64,000 bases of DNA from Acinetobacter pittii ATCC 19004 = CIP 70.29 (GCF_000369045.1 NZ_KB849786.1:284514-348513); one strand, 5' to 3'. Counted from the stretch's first letter, positions 1 through 10,154 are shown. Numbers and translations are program-made. The notes: a model not told the origin generated them from the letters alone.

Positions 1-3000
1 AATGCAGACGAACTAGGCACAGACGGCACCTTCAATGCACAAGTGGCGTTGGGACCAGATGCAATCGATGGCACGGTGGTGAATGTGAACGGTACTAACT
101 ACACCGTGACAGCAGCTGACCTTGCAAACGGCTTCATTACAGCGACTCTTGCCGCAACAGCAGCAGATCCTGTGACTGGTCAGATTGTGATTCATGCTGA
201 GGCTGTAGATGCACAAGGTAACGTAGATGTTGCAGATGCAGATGTAACGGTAACTCTAGATGTTACTCCACCTGATATCACTACAACTGTGTTAGCAATT
301 GACCCAGTTACTGCTGATAACATCTTGGATGCGACAGAAGCTGGTGGATCAGTGACCTTAACAGGTACATTGACCAACATCCCTACAGATGCAGTAACAA
401 CAGGTGTTGTGGTTACTGTAAATGGTGTTGACTATACAGCCACAGTTGATGCCGTAGCAGGTACTTGGACAGTTGATGTAGCTGGTAGTGGTCTTGCAGC
501 AGATTCAGACTTAACTGTTGATGCTACTGCGACATTCACAGACCTCGCAGGAAACGTTAGTACACTTCAAGATACGCAAACTTATACTCTTGCAAGCTCT
601 ATCATTGCTTTCGATAACACTGATACAGCTGTACTTGCTCCTCAACCATTGCTTGTACAAGATGATGCAGCACTAGGAAGCAACACTTATCTAGCACTTG
701 TATCACTTGCTGGACTTGATTTGCAGTTAGGATCAGAGTCAATCGGCTTTACAGTAGCTGCTGGTCAAGAAGGCAATGCGACCTTTACTTACAGCGCTTT
801 AATTGGAGTAGATGCATTATCTGATTACTCTCTAGTAGTTCAGAAACTTGACCCAGTAACAGGCCAATGGACTTCGGTCTATGGTGGTGGTGAGGCTGAT
901 ATTCTTGATCTTACTTTACTAGGTTCAACTCCTGGTGTGGTTCTTGATGGTCTAGAAGAAGGACAATACCGTGCATTCATGACTTACAACGGTCTTCTAG
1001 GTATCGGTTTACTGGGTACCTTAACTGGCACAATGGATGTTTATGACACAACACAAGTAGGTGGATATTACACTGAAGTTGCTGATGGGAATGTGATTAC
1101 TGATATCAATACCAGTGGTGAAACAGACGTTGTAACCGCTACGACTGTAGTTACAGCGGTAAATGGTCAGCCTGTTACAGCGGTAGATACTGTGATTAAT
1201 GGGTTGTATGGTACGTTGGTAATCGATCCAGACGGTACATACACTTATACGCCTAATGCAAGTGCAACCGGTGTAGGTCAAACAGATGTATTTGTCTACA
1301 CATTAACTGATCCTGTAACTGGTGATACGGCTGAAGCAAACCTCAATATTCAATTGAGCTCTGTGAAAGCAGTGGATAATGTTGTAACTGCAGAGATCAA
1401 CCCAGAACCGTTGCTAGTTGCAGATGATGTTGCTCTAGGTAGTTCAACTTACCTTGCAGCAGTATCGTTGGCTGGTCTGGACTTACAATTGCTTGGTAAC
1501 GACGCAATTGAGTTTACTGTTGATCCAAACCGCGAAGGTACAGCAACGTTCACATTCGATGCGATCATCACAGCAGATTTACTTAGCGATTATGCAATCG
1601 TTGTTCAGAAATTTGATGAAGCAACAGGACAATGGGTATCAATTGGTGGTACTAACCCAGAAGCATCACTCATCGATCTAACGCTTATCGGTGGTACGCC
1701 AACAGCTGTTCTTGAAGGATTGGATGCCGGTCAGTATCGCGCATTCATCGGATATGAAGGCTTGCTAGGTGTAGGTTTGGGCGGAACATTAACTGGTACG
1801 ATGGATGTCTACAATCCATACATCGTGGCTAGTTACTCTGTTGAGCCGATCTCTGGCAATGTCATCAAAGATGCGAGCCTCACTGGTGAAGTTGATGCAG
1901 CAAGCAGCAGTGCTGTGATCTCTCAAGTGAATGGTATTGCGGTTGATCCAGTTGCTGGTGCAACAATCACTGGTACATACGGTACATTGGTGATAGACCA
2001 AGATGGTAACTACACTTATACCCCAACTGTAGACGGAGCAAATCTAGGTCAGGTAGATCAATTTACCTACACCTTGCTTGATCCTGTAACAGGTAACACT
2101 TCTGAGGCAACACTTTATGTTCGTCTCGATAGTGACAGTGTAGATATGACTTGGAACGATGCAGATCCATCTCAACCAGCTGTAATTACTAGCCCGCTTC
2201 CAGTAGATGCAATGGATAACGTTGCTTCAGCTGAAATAGACATGGTTTATCCAGTAACGACTGAGGTACTTGATAACGCGATTAGCTACAACTGGTTACT
2301 CGGTGTCGGTGGTATCGTTATCGGTTCTAAAGAAGGTACAGCGACATTTACAGTTGATCCAGGTAATCTGACTGACGCGATTATTGCAGTGAACTTTGGT
2401 TCGGTTGCTACGGTTGTCGACGGTTTACATGTGGTATTAACACGAGTAAATCCAGATGGCACTCGTACTGTAGTTGCAGATAGTTCTGATACTGGCGTAA
2501 TTGACTTGTTAGGTATCTTTGGTTCTGAAGTTCAATTCAAGATTGATAACTTAAGTGCCGGTACTTATGAGTTGTTCATGGAAAGCAACACATTACTTAC
2601 AGCTTTAGGTAGTGTGACTGCGGATATTACGCTGAATCACGGTGATATCACTCAACCGCCTGTACTGGTTGTTGATCCTGTAACTGGTAATGTACTTGCT
2701 GATGATAACTCTGCGGTTTACGGTACAAACTATGTGCCGGACTACATTACGACAACTTCAGTAGTAACTGCTGTTACAGCTGAAAATGGTAATACAACTA
2801 CAGTTGTAGCGGGTACTCCAGCAACGGTTATTGGGGTATACGGAACTCTGACTATTAACGCAGATGGTACTTATAGTTATCAGGCAACTGCGGATATGGC
2901 GAATGTAGGTAAAGTTGATAGCTTCACTTACACAGTGACAGATCCAGTGACTGGCAGAACTGATACCGCTACATTACATGTTCAAGTTGGTTCGCCAGAT

Positions 3001-4248
3001 GTTGATGTCACTTGGAATACAGCAGATCCTTCGGCAGATGCTACGCTTCCAACACCATCTGTAACAGCTGATACAGATGATGCAACAATCAGTATGGAAC
3101 CAGTGGTAGATCCTGCCGCTTCAGTGGCGAGTGGTGACTTACAATTTGCTCAGATTGGTACTGTTCCAATTGTTGGTACTCCGATCTACGGTACTACGGG
3201 TACAGTCACTTCTAGCCAATTTGTAATTGGTGCGAACACTGTTAGTGATGTTCATATACAGTTGAACTACACTGCATCATTAAGCTTATCGGCATTACCA
3301 ACTGTAGCTTATAAGATTCAGCAGTTTGTAGGCGGTGTATGGGTAGATACGGTTTATTCAGGTTCAGCGACGGCTTTAGCTGGCGTGTTGGGTGCTCCAG
3401 CCTACTCGACAGATGTCCCACATCTGTCTGCAGGTACGTACCAAATCGTATTCAACATTAGTGCTCTAGTTGCTATTGGCCAAGTTACTTTAGATACAGT
3501 AATTACAACCACAGCGACTCATCTAGACCAATACACACCAGATGGTCAAACAGACTGGATTACTGGTAACGTCCTTACTAATGATGTCGTAGAAGGTACT
3601 CAGCTCTATGTAATGAACTCAACAACTGGTACTTATGAACTAGCTGCTGGTCAAGGAGTCAATACAGGTGAAGGTACGTTGTATCTATACAATGATGGTT
3701 CTTACTTCTACAAACCATTAGACAGCGCTGCAAATGCGACAGTTGATGTGATTGATTACAAGTTAGTTTCAGTGATCGATGGTAGTGAATACACCTCTAC
3801 ATTGACGATTAACTTGAGTCAAGAGTTGAATAGCCTTGCAGTAAGTACTGCGGCAAATGATACATTTGCTCTTGGTAATGGCTCTGATACCTTGATCTAC
3901 AACACATTAACAGCTGCAAGCGTAACTAACGCAACTGGTGGTAATACAACAGCTGGTGGTGTAGATGTATGGACTGACTTCCATGTGGGTAATACTGCAA
4001 CGGATGATCAGGCTGATAAGATTGACTTAAGTAACTTGTTAATTGGTTCTCAAACTAACTTAACAATCGGTCAATATGTGTCAGTAAGCTACGATGCTGG
4101 TACTCAAACTGCGACAATCAGCGTAGACCGTGATGGTGGATTACTTGTAGAAGGTACTTACACTGAAACACCATTGCTTCAATTGACTAACCTTACTGGT
4201 CCAGTCACATTGAATGACTTGATCAACAATGGTCAAATCATTTTCTAA
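1..4248 (+). CDS. bap: C-terminal part of giant Bap-type biofilm adhesin, 5' truncated by window
   Basis: The frame is open from base 1, so about 1416 C-terminal residues are visible and the start lies outside the window. The protein is rich in Thr, Val, Asp and Ala, almost free of Cys, and modular. Ig-like repeats containing DPVTAD-type motifs (to about base 600) are followed by alternating modules. One contains LAGLDLQL and ends in GQYRAFxxYxGLLG (about 600-1020 and 1380-1800). The other is VCBS-like, with YGTLxIxxDGxYxYxP and DxFxYTLxDPVTG (about 1120-1365, 1890-2130, 2740-2990, and a degenerate copy at 3540-3810). The last 130 residues ([36 protein letters not shown]) look like a type I secretion C-terminal target domain. 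By family this is a surface adhesin for biofilm and cell-cell contact. It ends at a strong terminator. The name Bap rests on architecture and on the second adhesin near groESL; a different Bap-like protein is possible. Confidence 0.75.
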   Translation, partial: NADELGTDGTFNAQVALGPDAIDGTVVNVNGTNYTVTAADLANGFITATLAATAADPVTGQIVIHAEAVDAQGNVDVADADVTVTLDVTPPDITTTVLAIDPVTADNILDATEAGGSVTLTGTLTNIPTDAVTTGVVVTVNGVDYTATVDAVAGTWTVDVAGSGLAADSDLTVDATATFTDLAGNVSTLQDTQTYTLASSIIAFDNTDTAVLAPQPLLVQDDAALGSNTYLALVSLAGLDLQLGSESIGFTVAAGQEGNATFTYSALIGVDALSDYSLVVQKLDPVTGQWTSVYGGGEADILDLTLLGSTPGVVLDGLEEGQYRAFMTYNGLLGIGLLGTLTGTMDVYDTTQVGGYYTEVADGNVITDINTSGETDVVTATTVVTAVNGQPVTAVDTVINGLYGTLVIDPDGTYTYTPNASATGVGQTDVFVYTLTDPVTGDTAEANLNIQLSSVKAVDNVVTAEINPEPLLVADDVALGSSTYLAAVSLAGLDLQLLGNDAIEFTVDPNREGTATFTFDAIITADLLSDYAIVVQKFDEATGQWVSIGGTNPEASLIDLTLIGGTPTAVLEGLDAGQYRAFIGYEGLLGVGLGGTLTGTMDVYNPYIVASYSVEPISGNVIKDASLTGEVDAASSSAVISQVNGIAVDPVAGATITGTYGTLVIDQDGNYTYTPTVDGANLGQVDQFTYTLLDPVTGNTSEATLYVRLDSDSVDMTWNDADPSQPAVITSPLPVDAMDNVASAEIDMVYPVTTEVLDNAISYNWLLGVGGIVIGSKEGTATFTVDPGNLTDAIIAVNFGSVATVVDGLHVVLTRVNPDGTRTVVADSSDTGVIDLLGIFGSEVQFKIDNLSAGTYELFMESNTLLTALGSVTADITLNHGDITQPPVLVVDPVTGNVLADDNSAVYGTNYVPDYITTTSVVTAVTAENGNTTTVVAGTPATVIGVYGTLTINADGTYSYQATADMANVGKVDSFTYTVTDPVTGRTDTATLHVQVGSPDVDVTWNTADPSADATLPTPSVTADTDDATISMEPVVDPAASVASGDLQFAQIGTVPIVGTPIYGTTGTVTSSQFVIGANTVSDVHIQLNYTASLSLSALPTVAYKIQQFVGGVWVDTVYSGSATALAGVLGAPAYSTDVPHLSAGTYQIVFNISALVAIGQVTLDTVITTTATHLDQYTPDGQTDWITGNVLTNDVVEGTQLYVMNSTTGTYELAAGQGVNTGEGTLYLYNDGSYFYKPLDSAANATVDVIDYKLVSVIDGSEYTSTLTINLSQELNSLAVSTAANDTFALGNGSDTLIYNTLTAASVTNATGGNTTAGGVDVWTDFHVGNTATDDQADKIDLSNLLIGSQTNLTIGQYVSVSYDAGTQTATISVDRDGGLLVEGTYTETPLLQLTNLTGPVTLNDLINNGQIIF

Positions 4249-4265
4249 TCTGATAAGTGATTTAT

Positions 4266-4294
4266 AAAAAAAAGAGCCTTCGGGCTCTTTTTTT
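4266..4294 (+). terminator. Rho-independent terminator after the Bap-type gene
   Basis: A perfect hairpin AAAGAGCC-TTCG-GGCTCTTT (4271-4290) is followed by a T run. It lies 20 bases past the adhesin stop and separates that gene from the following operon. Confidence 0.9.
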
Positions 4295-4393
4295 ACGTCT
4301 AAACAATACGTTAACTTAGCTTTTTATATGTTCATGTTATGATGCATTGAAAACTTTATAGAACAACAAATAACGGATAGGGACTGATTTCGA

Positions 4394-6049
4394 GTGACAG
4401 CATTTTTAAACTTCCAAAGACAACTGAACCTTTGGTTAGAACAAGTTGTTCAGCACGTTCCGAGTCTTAAACAGGATATTATTTTATTTTTATCTTATGG
4501 TCCTAAAGACCAGAGATGTAGCGTTTGGCACAGTGAGAAAACAAATTTAGAGCAGGCCAAAAAACAATTATTAGATTTTATTAATGAACAGTTTGCACAG
4601 TCACCGCTGGATGATTATATAAAAATTGATGTGGCATACAACTTAACGAAACAAGCTTGGAAGGAAGTAGAGCAACAGGTTCATCATCAATTTCATAACA
4701 ATCACTACCGTAAAGGGATTGGATTTGATGAATACTGTTCAGTTGCTTTCCTTGAACAAGAGATTTATGGAAAAGCAATCATTCGAGGCTTGAGTTACGA
4801 CAAACCGAACTTTTTTGATGAAACAAATCTGAATTATGCAGTTAAGCAAAAATATAACGCTCCAAAACCACAGATTAAATTACAAGAGCTGCAAGACATT
4901 TGGACTTTTGATACCTATGCAGCATTTTATGAAAATGGGCAATTCATTAATTTAGCAAGCCGCTATGATGCGAATGGTATTAGAGCGATTTCAAGCAATA
5001 AGAAACAGCATTTTCAGTCATTAATTGAAAAAAATTCGGTATTTTTGCATGATCAGATTCAAGAAAATGGCAAATTTATCTATGGCTATTTTTCTGCCTA
5101 TGATCGAGATATTCGTAACTACAATACGGTACGCCACTGTACTTCGGTATATGCGTTGCTAGAAACATTTGAAGTGCAGAGCAAGCCAGAGTATTGGCCC
5201 AAGATACATACTGCTATCCAATATGCGCTGACCAACTTTTATAAAGAAAAAGACTCTGAAACCAGCTTTATGATTGATGGTAAAGAAGGGGAGTTTGAAA
5301 TTAAATTAGGTGCCAATGCGGCTGCTATTTTAATGTTAACTAAATATCAAGAAATTACCCAAAAAAATGATTATCAAAAATATGCAGAGAAACTCGCAAA
5401 TGGTATTTTAAAATTAATAGATTCAAATGGCTCAACAACTCATGTATTAAATTATCCAGATTATGATTTAAAAGAAAAATTCAGAATTATTTATTATGAT
5501 GGTGAAGCTGCTTTAGCTTTATTAAGGTTATATCAAATTAACCAAGATTCTAGATTATTAGAAACTGTTAAATTAATGTTTGAATGTTTTATTGAAAAGA
5601 GATATGAAAAATATCATGATCATTGGTTAAGTTATTGTACTAATGAACTCACTAAAATATGTCCTGAAGATAAATATTTTATTTTTGGTTTAAATAATTA
5701 TTTAAAACATTTTATTTTTATTCGCAATCGAAAAACGACTTATGCGACTTTACTAGAAATGTTAATGGCTGCTTATAAAATGGTGAACCGTTTAAAAGAG
5801 CAGGGGCGCACAGCACTTTTTGAGCAAGCTTATATGCATGAGCTTCAAAAATTAATTGAGTTTAGAGCTGATTTTCAAACGACAGGCTTTTTTTATCCGG
5901 AAATGGCGATGTATATGGCACGACCAGATAAAATTTTACATGCTTTTTATATTCGCCATGATCGTTTTCGAGTAAGGATTGATGACCAAGAACATAACTT
6001 ATCAGGCTACATCGCCTATGTAAAAGATTACAAAGGTGATGAGTCATGA
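4394..6049 (+). CDS. Predicted alpha-helical toroid-like protein, partner of CapA-type gene
   Basis: This is a 551-residue protein I cannot assign to a named family. Residues 1-200 have no domain I recognise. From about 215 onward it looks like helical hairpin repeats, as in alpha/alpha-toroid enzymes (six-hairpin glycosidases, GlcNAc 2-epimerase types, C5-epimerases). It has a YNTVRHCTSVYAL stretch at 243-255, helix pairs such as NAAAILMLTKY, and YYDGEAALALLRLY. No signal peptide or membrane segment is visible, so it is probably cytoplasmic. The start is GTG at 4394, with AGGGA about 10 bases upstream and no in-frame ATG nearby. Its stop overlaps the ATG of the CapA-type gene (ATGA), implying translational coupling and a shared function. 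The stretch 5340-5720 is markedly more AT-rich than its surroundings. A role in making or trimming a surface polymer is inference from the partner only. Confidence 0.7.
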   Translation: MTAFLNFQRQLNLWLEQVVQHVPSLKQDIILFLSYGPKDQRCSVWHSEKTNLEQAKKQLLDFINEQFAQSPLDDYIKIDVAYNLTKQAWKEVEQQVHHQFHNNHYRKGIGFDEYCSVAFLEQEIYGKAIIRGLSYDKPNFFDETNLNYAVKQKYNAPKPQIKLQELQDIWTFDTYAAFYENGQFINLASRYDANGIRAISSNKKQHFQSLIEKNSVFLHDQIQENGKFIYGYFSAYDRDIRNYNTVRHCTSVYALLETFEVQSKPEYWPKIHTAIQYALTNFYKEKDSETSFMIDGKEGEFEIKLGANAAAILMLTKYQEITQKNDYQKYAEKLANGILKLIDSNGSTTHVLNYPDYDLKEKFRIIYYDGEAALALLRLYQINQDSRLLETVKLMFECFIEKRYEKYHDHWLSYCTNELTKICPEDKYFIFGLNNYLKHFIFIRNRKTTYATLLEMLMAAYKMVNRLKEQGRTALFEQAYMHELQKLIEFRADFQTTGFFYPEMAMYMARPDKILHAFYIRHDRFRVRIDDQEHNLSGYIAYVKDYKGDES

Positions 6050-7776
6050 AGTATCAACCCGTTGAAATCAAATTATTAACTCATATCGATACTAGAAATT
6101 TTGATGAAGCTATATGGCAATTCGAATTCGACGATGATATTTCAACATTACTGCTAATCGACTATGCACTAGAACAATTTCAGCAAAAAAAATTAAAAGC
6201 TCAAGATGTCTATGTTGTGCCACAAAATATGAGTAAGCACATTGGACCGCAAAACTTAGGTTTAAAAACATCTGAAATTTACACATTTACAGAGTTATTG
6301 CAGTTCTTAATTTTTACTCAAGCGGCAGATGTAAAAGATGCTTTAAGTAAGATGCTCTGTGGTACAAATAAGCAAGCATCTTTAATTTTCTCTAAAAGAG
6401 CCGCTACCTATAACTTAACCCTAAAAAATGCAGGTGCCCAAAATCAGTTAAAGCATTTGTTTTTATTGCTCAGAAAAATTTATAGCTATCCCAATGAAAT
6501 AAAAAAACTCTTCTTTATAAAAGAGCTGAATTTTCAAGGAAAGACTTATCTCCCTCAGACACCATTAATGGGACAGAATGTAGTAGAGGTCTTATATCTT
6601 ACAAACTCATTTAGAAAAATTTATCTCACATTCTTGGAAGAAAACCAAACGATCGGTTTCTTTTTATTCTTAGATGATATTCATCGTGCTGAGCACTTGA
6701 TTCCTTACTATCATTGTTTCCAAGCACAGACTATAAGACCTAAAGTTTGCTCAGCTCCAAGTGGCATTATTAACATTCTAGGCGATACCTACTTTGGGGA
6801 AATCTACACTGAAAAACGTAAGGCGAGAGGACAAACGGATGCTCTGCAGCAATATGGATATGACTATTCTTTTAAAAAAATAAAAGCTTTTTTAGGTGAA
6901 CATGACTTAAATATTGCTAACTTTGAAGCGGTATTTTCTTTAGAAAACCAATCTCCTTTAGGCCATAAAAAGTCTTTTATTCTTAAAGCTGATGCTGAAC
7001 AAACATTAGCAGCATTCAAAAATATTCACCTTAATCATGTGGTGTTGGCAAACAACCATCTAAAAGACTATGGGGATCGTGGGCTGACCTATACATTACA
7101 ACAGTTGGATCAGGCTAACATTTCTTATATTGGTGCTGGCGTAAACCAAAAAGATGCTCATAACTACTTTGAACTCTCTTTTGAAAATAAGCGCTATGCT
7201 ATTTTTAACGGATACTGGCACAGAGACACTCCCTATCTCGATTATAATTTTTATGCTTTAGGTCATAAGAGTGGAGTGGCGTGTTTAAATGGTGTTTTGC
7301 TTGAACAAATAGGTCGCTATAGGCTGGCTCATCCTGAACATAAAATTATTGTTATTTGCCATTGGGGTGTCGACTTTAAGCCCATTACAAAAGAGCAGAA
7401 TAAGCTTGCTGCGATTTTAACCCAAGCTGGTGCTGACCTGATCATTGGTCATGGTGCTCATACTATTCAACCTATCCAGATCATCAACCAAAAGCCAGTC
7501 GTGTTTGGTATTGGCAATGCTGTGTTTAATAGCAATGGCGAATATGAAAAACATAATGCTTTACCATTTGGCTGTATAGCAAGGTTAGATTTGTCAAAAG
7601 ACTTACTTCGTCTTTATCCAATTTACATCAATAATTTGAAAACATTTTGGCAGCCGTATCCAGTCGATGCTGAAGATTTCTTAAAAGCTAGTACTTACAT
7701 GACATCTTCACTGACCCTTGAAAATTACATCGCTACCCAAGATAATTTAGGAGCATATATTGAAATTAAATTTTAG
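6046..7776 (+). CDS. CapA-family phosphoesterase-like protein with extra N-terminal domain
   Basis: This is a 576-residue protein. About residues 240-560 match the CapA/PGA_cap (poly-gamma-glutamate capsule) metallophosphoesterase-like fold: GDTYFGE at 246-252, NFEAVF at 292-297, LANNHLKDYG at 334-343, CHWGVD at 438-443, GHGAH at 468-472 and GIGNAVFNS at 488-496. These supply the Asp, Asn and His residues expected at a two-metal site. Residues 1-235 are an additional region I do not recognise. There is no signal peptide, unlike the membrane-anchored CapA of Bacillus. The ATG overlaps the upstream stop by 4 bases. The 3' end overlaps the stop of the convergent lipoprotein gene by 4 bases. No PgsB/CapB ligase or PgsC/CapC is in the window, so production of polyglutamate cannot be claimed. 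Family membership is fairly firm and the substrate is unknown. Confidence 0.8.
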   Translation: MKYQPVEIKLLTHIDTRNFDEAIWQFEFDDDISTLLLIDYALEQFQQKKLKAQDVYVVPQNMSKHIGPQNLGLKTSEIYTFTELLQFLIFTQAADVKDALSKMLCGTNKQASLIFSKRAATYNLTLKNAGAQNQLKHLFLLLRKIYSYPNEIKKLFFIKELNFQGKTYLPQTPLMGQNVVEVLYLTNSFRKIYLTFLEENQTIGFFLFLDDIHRAEHLIPYYHCFQAQTIRPKVCSAPSGIINILGDTYFGEIYTEKRKARGQTDALQQYGYDYSFKKIKAFLGEHDLNIANFEAVFSLENQSPLGHKKSFILKADAEQTLAAFKNIHLNHVVLANNHLKDYGDRGLTYTLQQLDQANISYIGAGVNQKDAHNYFELSFENKRYAIFNGYWHRDTPYLDYNFYALGHKSGVACLNGVLLEQIGRYRLAHPEHKIIVICHWGVDFKPITKEQNKLAAILTQAGADLIIGHGAHTIQPIQIINQKPVVFGIGNAVFNSNGEYEKHNALPFGCIARLDLSKDLLRLYPIYINNLKTFWQPYPVDAEDFLKASTYMTSSLTLENYIATQDNLGAYIEIKF

Positions 7777-8489
7777 GGATATTGTTTGTATGTCGATAAA
7801 ATAGTTTGAAGTTGTACTGGCGTAAATCCTAAATTTCTTAAGCCACCACTGCCTAATTTACATTCGGCGCTTGCCATGATGTTTGTTGGAGTACGTTTTG
7901 TAGCTTTTGGTGCACAAACATGTTTTAGTCCAAACACATGTCCCATTTCATGCACGCTACCAGCCTGAATATTATAATTGAGGCGGTTCCAGTCTAATAA
8001 AATAAAGGGTTTGCCATTATTACGAAAAGCTCTACTTGTTACATCTTCAAATTTCCATTTCGTTGAGTAGGCATCATAAATAAAAACAATCACTTCTTTA
8101 CTTGCAGTTCGTTTCGGAAAACACGTATTTACACTGGCAGGAATGGTTTCAATCGTAATTGGGTAGGGCTGATTAATCTGTTGTTTTAAATCACAATGTA
8201 ATTTTGAAAACTCTTCATAAGGAATATAACGATGTAATTTAAATTTAAAAATTTTATTATTTTTATCATCTACATAGTATTTATTTAATATTTTAATTTC
8301 CTTACGCATCTGTTGATAATTATCAAACTTTGTAGCTTCTGGAGAGTTGGTTGTAAAAACAAAAGTGACCGGAATAATAGGGCGGCCATCTGTGGAGACT
8401 TTAGGTGTTTCTCCTAAAGGAAGAGGAGGGCGTGTAGTACAAGAAACGCATAGTAAAGTGCCAGTAATCACTAGTAATGTTTTTTTCAT
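7773..8489 (-). CDS. Putative metzincin-type zinc protease lipoprotein
   Basis: This is a 238-residue protein with an N-terminal signal ending in LLCVSC. Cys17 is the likely lipid attachment site, although Cys at the -3 position of the lipobox is unusual. HEMGHVFGLKH at 180-190 is a full HExxHxxGxxH zinc site, and NIMAS at 203-207 sits where the Met-turn of metzincins (matrixin/astacin type) belongs. This predicts an envelope-anchored metalloprotease; the substrate is unknown. The start at 8489 is preferred over an upstream ATG (8522) because GAGGG lies 8 bases before it and the signal peptide begins there. Four Cys residues outside the lipobox may form disulfides. It is convergent with and slightly overlaps the CapA-type gene. 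Confidence 0.75.
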   Translation of the reverse strand: MKKTLLVITGTLLCVSCTTRPPLPLGETPKVSTDGRPIIPVTFVFTTNSPEATKFDNYQQMRKEIKILNKYYVDDKNNKIFKFKLHRYIPYEEFSKLHCDLKQQINQPYPITIETIPASVNTCFPKRTASKEVIVFIYDAYSTKWKFEDVTSRAFRNNGKPFILLDWNRLNYNIQAGSVHEMGHVFGLKHVCAPKATKRTPTNIMASAECKLGSGGLRNLGFTPVQLQTILSTYKQYP

Positions 8490-8570
8490 GCAGATTTCCC
8501 TCAAGCCCACCTTGGATTGCATTTAGTTTTGTTCAAAATTTTTTATATGATATGAATGATGTCAATTTTT

Positions 8571-8900
8571 ATGGAGTCCATTTTGACAACTCAGTATGAA
8601 CTACATCGGCAAATTTTAGAAGTCATTGCTTTGATTCCTTACGGAAAAGTTGCAACCTATGGACAAGTGGCTCGTATGGCAGGATTACCAAAACATGCGA
8701 GATTAGTGGGCTATGTTTTGAAACATCTTGAAGCTGATCATCAAGTTCCTTGGTATCGTGTGATTAATTCTCAAGGCAAAATTAGCCTAAGTAAATTTAA
8801 TGAAAAAGGTGAAAATATTCAGCAATTAAAATTGGAAGCTGAAGGTGTCTATTTGTTAAATGGTAAAGTTGACTTAAAGCAGTTTGCTTGGCAGCCTTAA
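8571..8900 (+). CDS. Alkyltransferase-like (ATL) DNA-binding protein, MGMT family
   Basis: This small protein matches the DNA-binding domain of O6-methylguanine-DNA methyltransferase: IPYGKVATYGQVARMAG, the helix-turn-helix ARLVGYVLKHL, and PWYRVINSQGKISL. The alkyl-accepting Cys of PCHRV is replaced by Trp, which defines the ATL class. By family, ATLs bind O6-alkylguanine without repairing it and flag the lesion for nucleotide excision repair. Length, about 105-110 residues, fits E. coli YbaZ-type ATLs. The start is uncertain. ATGs occur at 8556, 8559 and 8571, but GGAG at 8573-8576 sits 6 bases before a TTG at 8583 (LTTQYE), so the true start may be that TTG. Confidence 0.88.
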   Translation: MESILTTQYELHRQILEVIALIPYGKVATYGQVARMAGLPKHARLVGYVLKHLEADHQVPWYRVINSQGKISLSKFNEKGENIQQLKLEAEGVYLLNGKVDLKQFAWQP

Positions 8901-8925
8901 TATTTATGTTAGAGAGTAAATACAC

Positions 8926-9675
8926 ATGCAAAAGAATAATAAATGGTGTAGTGGAGCAGTATTACTTTTAAGTTTGATGGCGCAGGTGAGTTATGCTGAA
9001 AAGGATATTTCAACTCAACCTTTTGCAAATATAAAGGCTTCTCAGCAAGACATAGATTTGATATGCAAGCAAATGAGACAGAAATGCAGTGGTGACGCTA
9101 TCCTGTGGAAGGGAAAAAATACGCAAGATTCGATTTATTACCTAATAGATGAAAGTCCACAAATTGTTCAGGTTAAGAAGCAAAATAATCAATATAAAGT
9201 AGTTGATCAATGGGACTTTAAAGATTATCAACATAATAATAAAGAGCCTCACACCGATGATTTGGCACCAGATGGATTACAAATCTTTCCAGCTTTATAT
9301 CCATTAAATAAAAATGGGTATGCAATCGCAGTAGTTAATAGATGGTTTACGGGTTACTCAGGAGGAGGGCGTTTTGAAGAAAATGCTGACTTCATTAAGC
9401 TCAAACCTCATGGGGAGTATCAAGTTGCACTAAAAGATATTGCTTTTTCTTCACGAGAAATGATTCGAGCATGTTTTTCAGAACAAGATTATAAAAAATC
9501 GCCCCATTGTCATGATGAGGCATGGATGATACTAAACATTCAATTTAAAGATGTGGGACAACCATATTATTTATGGCAATTAAATTATAAAAATTATTCT
9601 TGGGAAGCTTTCAAAAGTAAAAAAACAATAACGGTTGAGCAATCGCGTGAAGAGGTTATGCCTTTTAAGAAATAG
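8926..9675 (+). CDS. Exported protein of unknown function
   Basis: This 249-residue protein has a clear signal peptide: a basic N-terminus, a hydrophobic core at about 10-20, and an SYA-E cleavage site near residue 24. The mature part has Cys pairs (CKQMRQKC near 47-54 and CFSEQDYKKSPHC near 183-195), suggesting periplasmic disulfides. Other features are an Asn/Tyr/Lys-rich composition and FTGYSGGGRFEENADF in the middle. I recognise no domain or catalytic motif. It follows the ATL gene by 25 bases and could be co-transcribed, although the two show no evident functional link. Confidence 0.7.
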   Translation: MQKNNKWCSGAVLLLSLMAQVSYAEKDISTQPFANIKASQQDIDLICKQMRQKCSGDAILWKGKNTQDSIYYLIDESPQIVQVKKQNNQYKVVDQWDFKDYQHNNKEPHTDDLAPDGLQIFPALYPLNKNGYAIAVVNRWFTGYSGGGRFEENADFIKLKPHGEYQVALKDIAFSSREMIRACFSEQDYKKSPHCHDEAWMILNIQFKDVGQPYYLWQLNYKNYSWEAFKSKKTITVEQSREEVMPFKK

Positions 9676-9677
9676 AA

Positions 9678-9707
9678 GCCTATCTTGCTCACTTTAGCTA
9701 GACAGGC
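9678..9707. terminator. Possible bidirectional hairpin between convergent genes
   Basis: GCCTATCT (9678-9685) pairs with AGACAGGC (9700-9707) with one wobble; an inner GCT/AGC extends the stem. T-rich bases follow on both strands, but without a long uninterrupted run. It lies between the convergent exported-protein and usp genes. Confidence 0.4.
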
Positions 9708-9716
9708 ATTCTCACT

Positions 9717-10154
9717 TTAGCGAACAATTAACACAGGAATATGGCTTTCCCCTAAAACTTTTTGTGCAACACTTCCCAACACGAGTTTTCGGACCCCTGT
9801 GCGGCCATGAGAACCCATGACAATCAGATCTGCATTTAAGTCTTGAGCAGCTTGAATGATTTCCTCATGTACAACAAAGCCTTCCAACAGTTTGGTTTCA
9901 ACAGTAATGCCTTCTTTGGCAAATTCTTGTTTTGCTTTTTCTAAAATGTCGAGCAAATAAGTTCTTGTACGTTCAATCAACTCATTAGTTTGGCCAGTTT
10001 TTACGTAGACATCAGCAATAAATGGATCAAGTGCCATCACTTGTACAACTGTAATTTTGCTATTTAATGCTTTTCCCAGCTTAATGGCCTCTTTCATGGC
10101 GACCATAGAAGTTTCAGAACCGTCAATTGGTACTAGAAGATGTTGATATAACAT
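9717..10154 (-). CDS. Universal stress protein UspA family
   Basis: This 145-residue single Usp domain starts MLYQHLLVPIDGSETS and ends IPVLIVR, as expected for the Rossmann-like UspA fold. GSHGRTGVRKLVLGSVAQ near residues 113-130 is the G-2x-G-9x-G(S/T) ATP-binding motif, placing it in the nucleotide-binding branch. Family members are cytoplasmic stress-survival proteins, and in Acinetobacter a Usp is reported to help in oxidative and acid stress. AAGGA is well placed upstream of the ATG. It is monocistronic, with 120 AT-rich bases separating it from the upstream acetyltransferase gene. Confidence 0.92.
   Translation of the reverse strand: MLYQHLLVPIDGSETSMVAMKEAIKLGKALNSKITVVQVMALDPFIADVYVKTGQTNELIERTRTYLLDILEKAKQEFAKEGITVETKLLEGFVVHEEIIQAAQDLNADLIVMGSHGRTGVRKLVLGSVAQKVLGESHIPVLIVR

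Noticed and set aside
1021..2001. Minus-strand frames of 60-90 codons inside the Bap-type gene
   Set aside because: They are antisense to repeat-coding DNA, with Cys/Arg/Ile-rich nonsense composition and no start signals.
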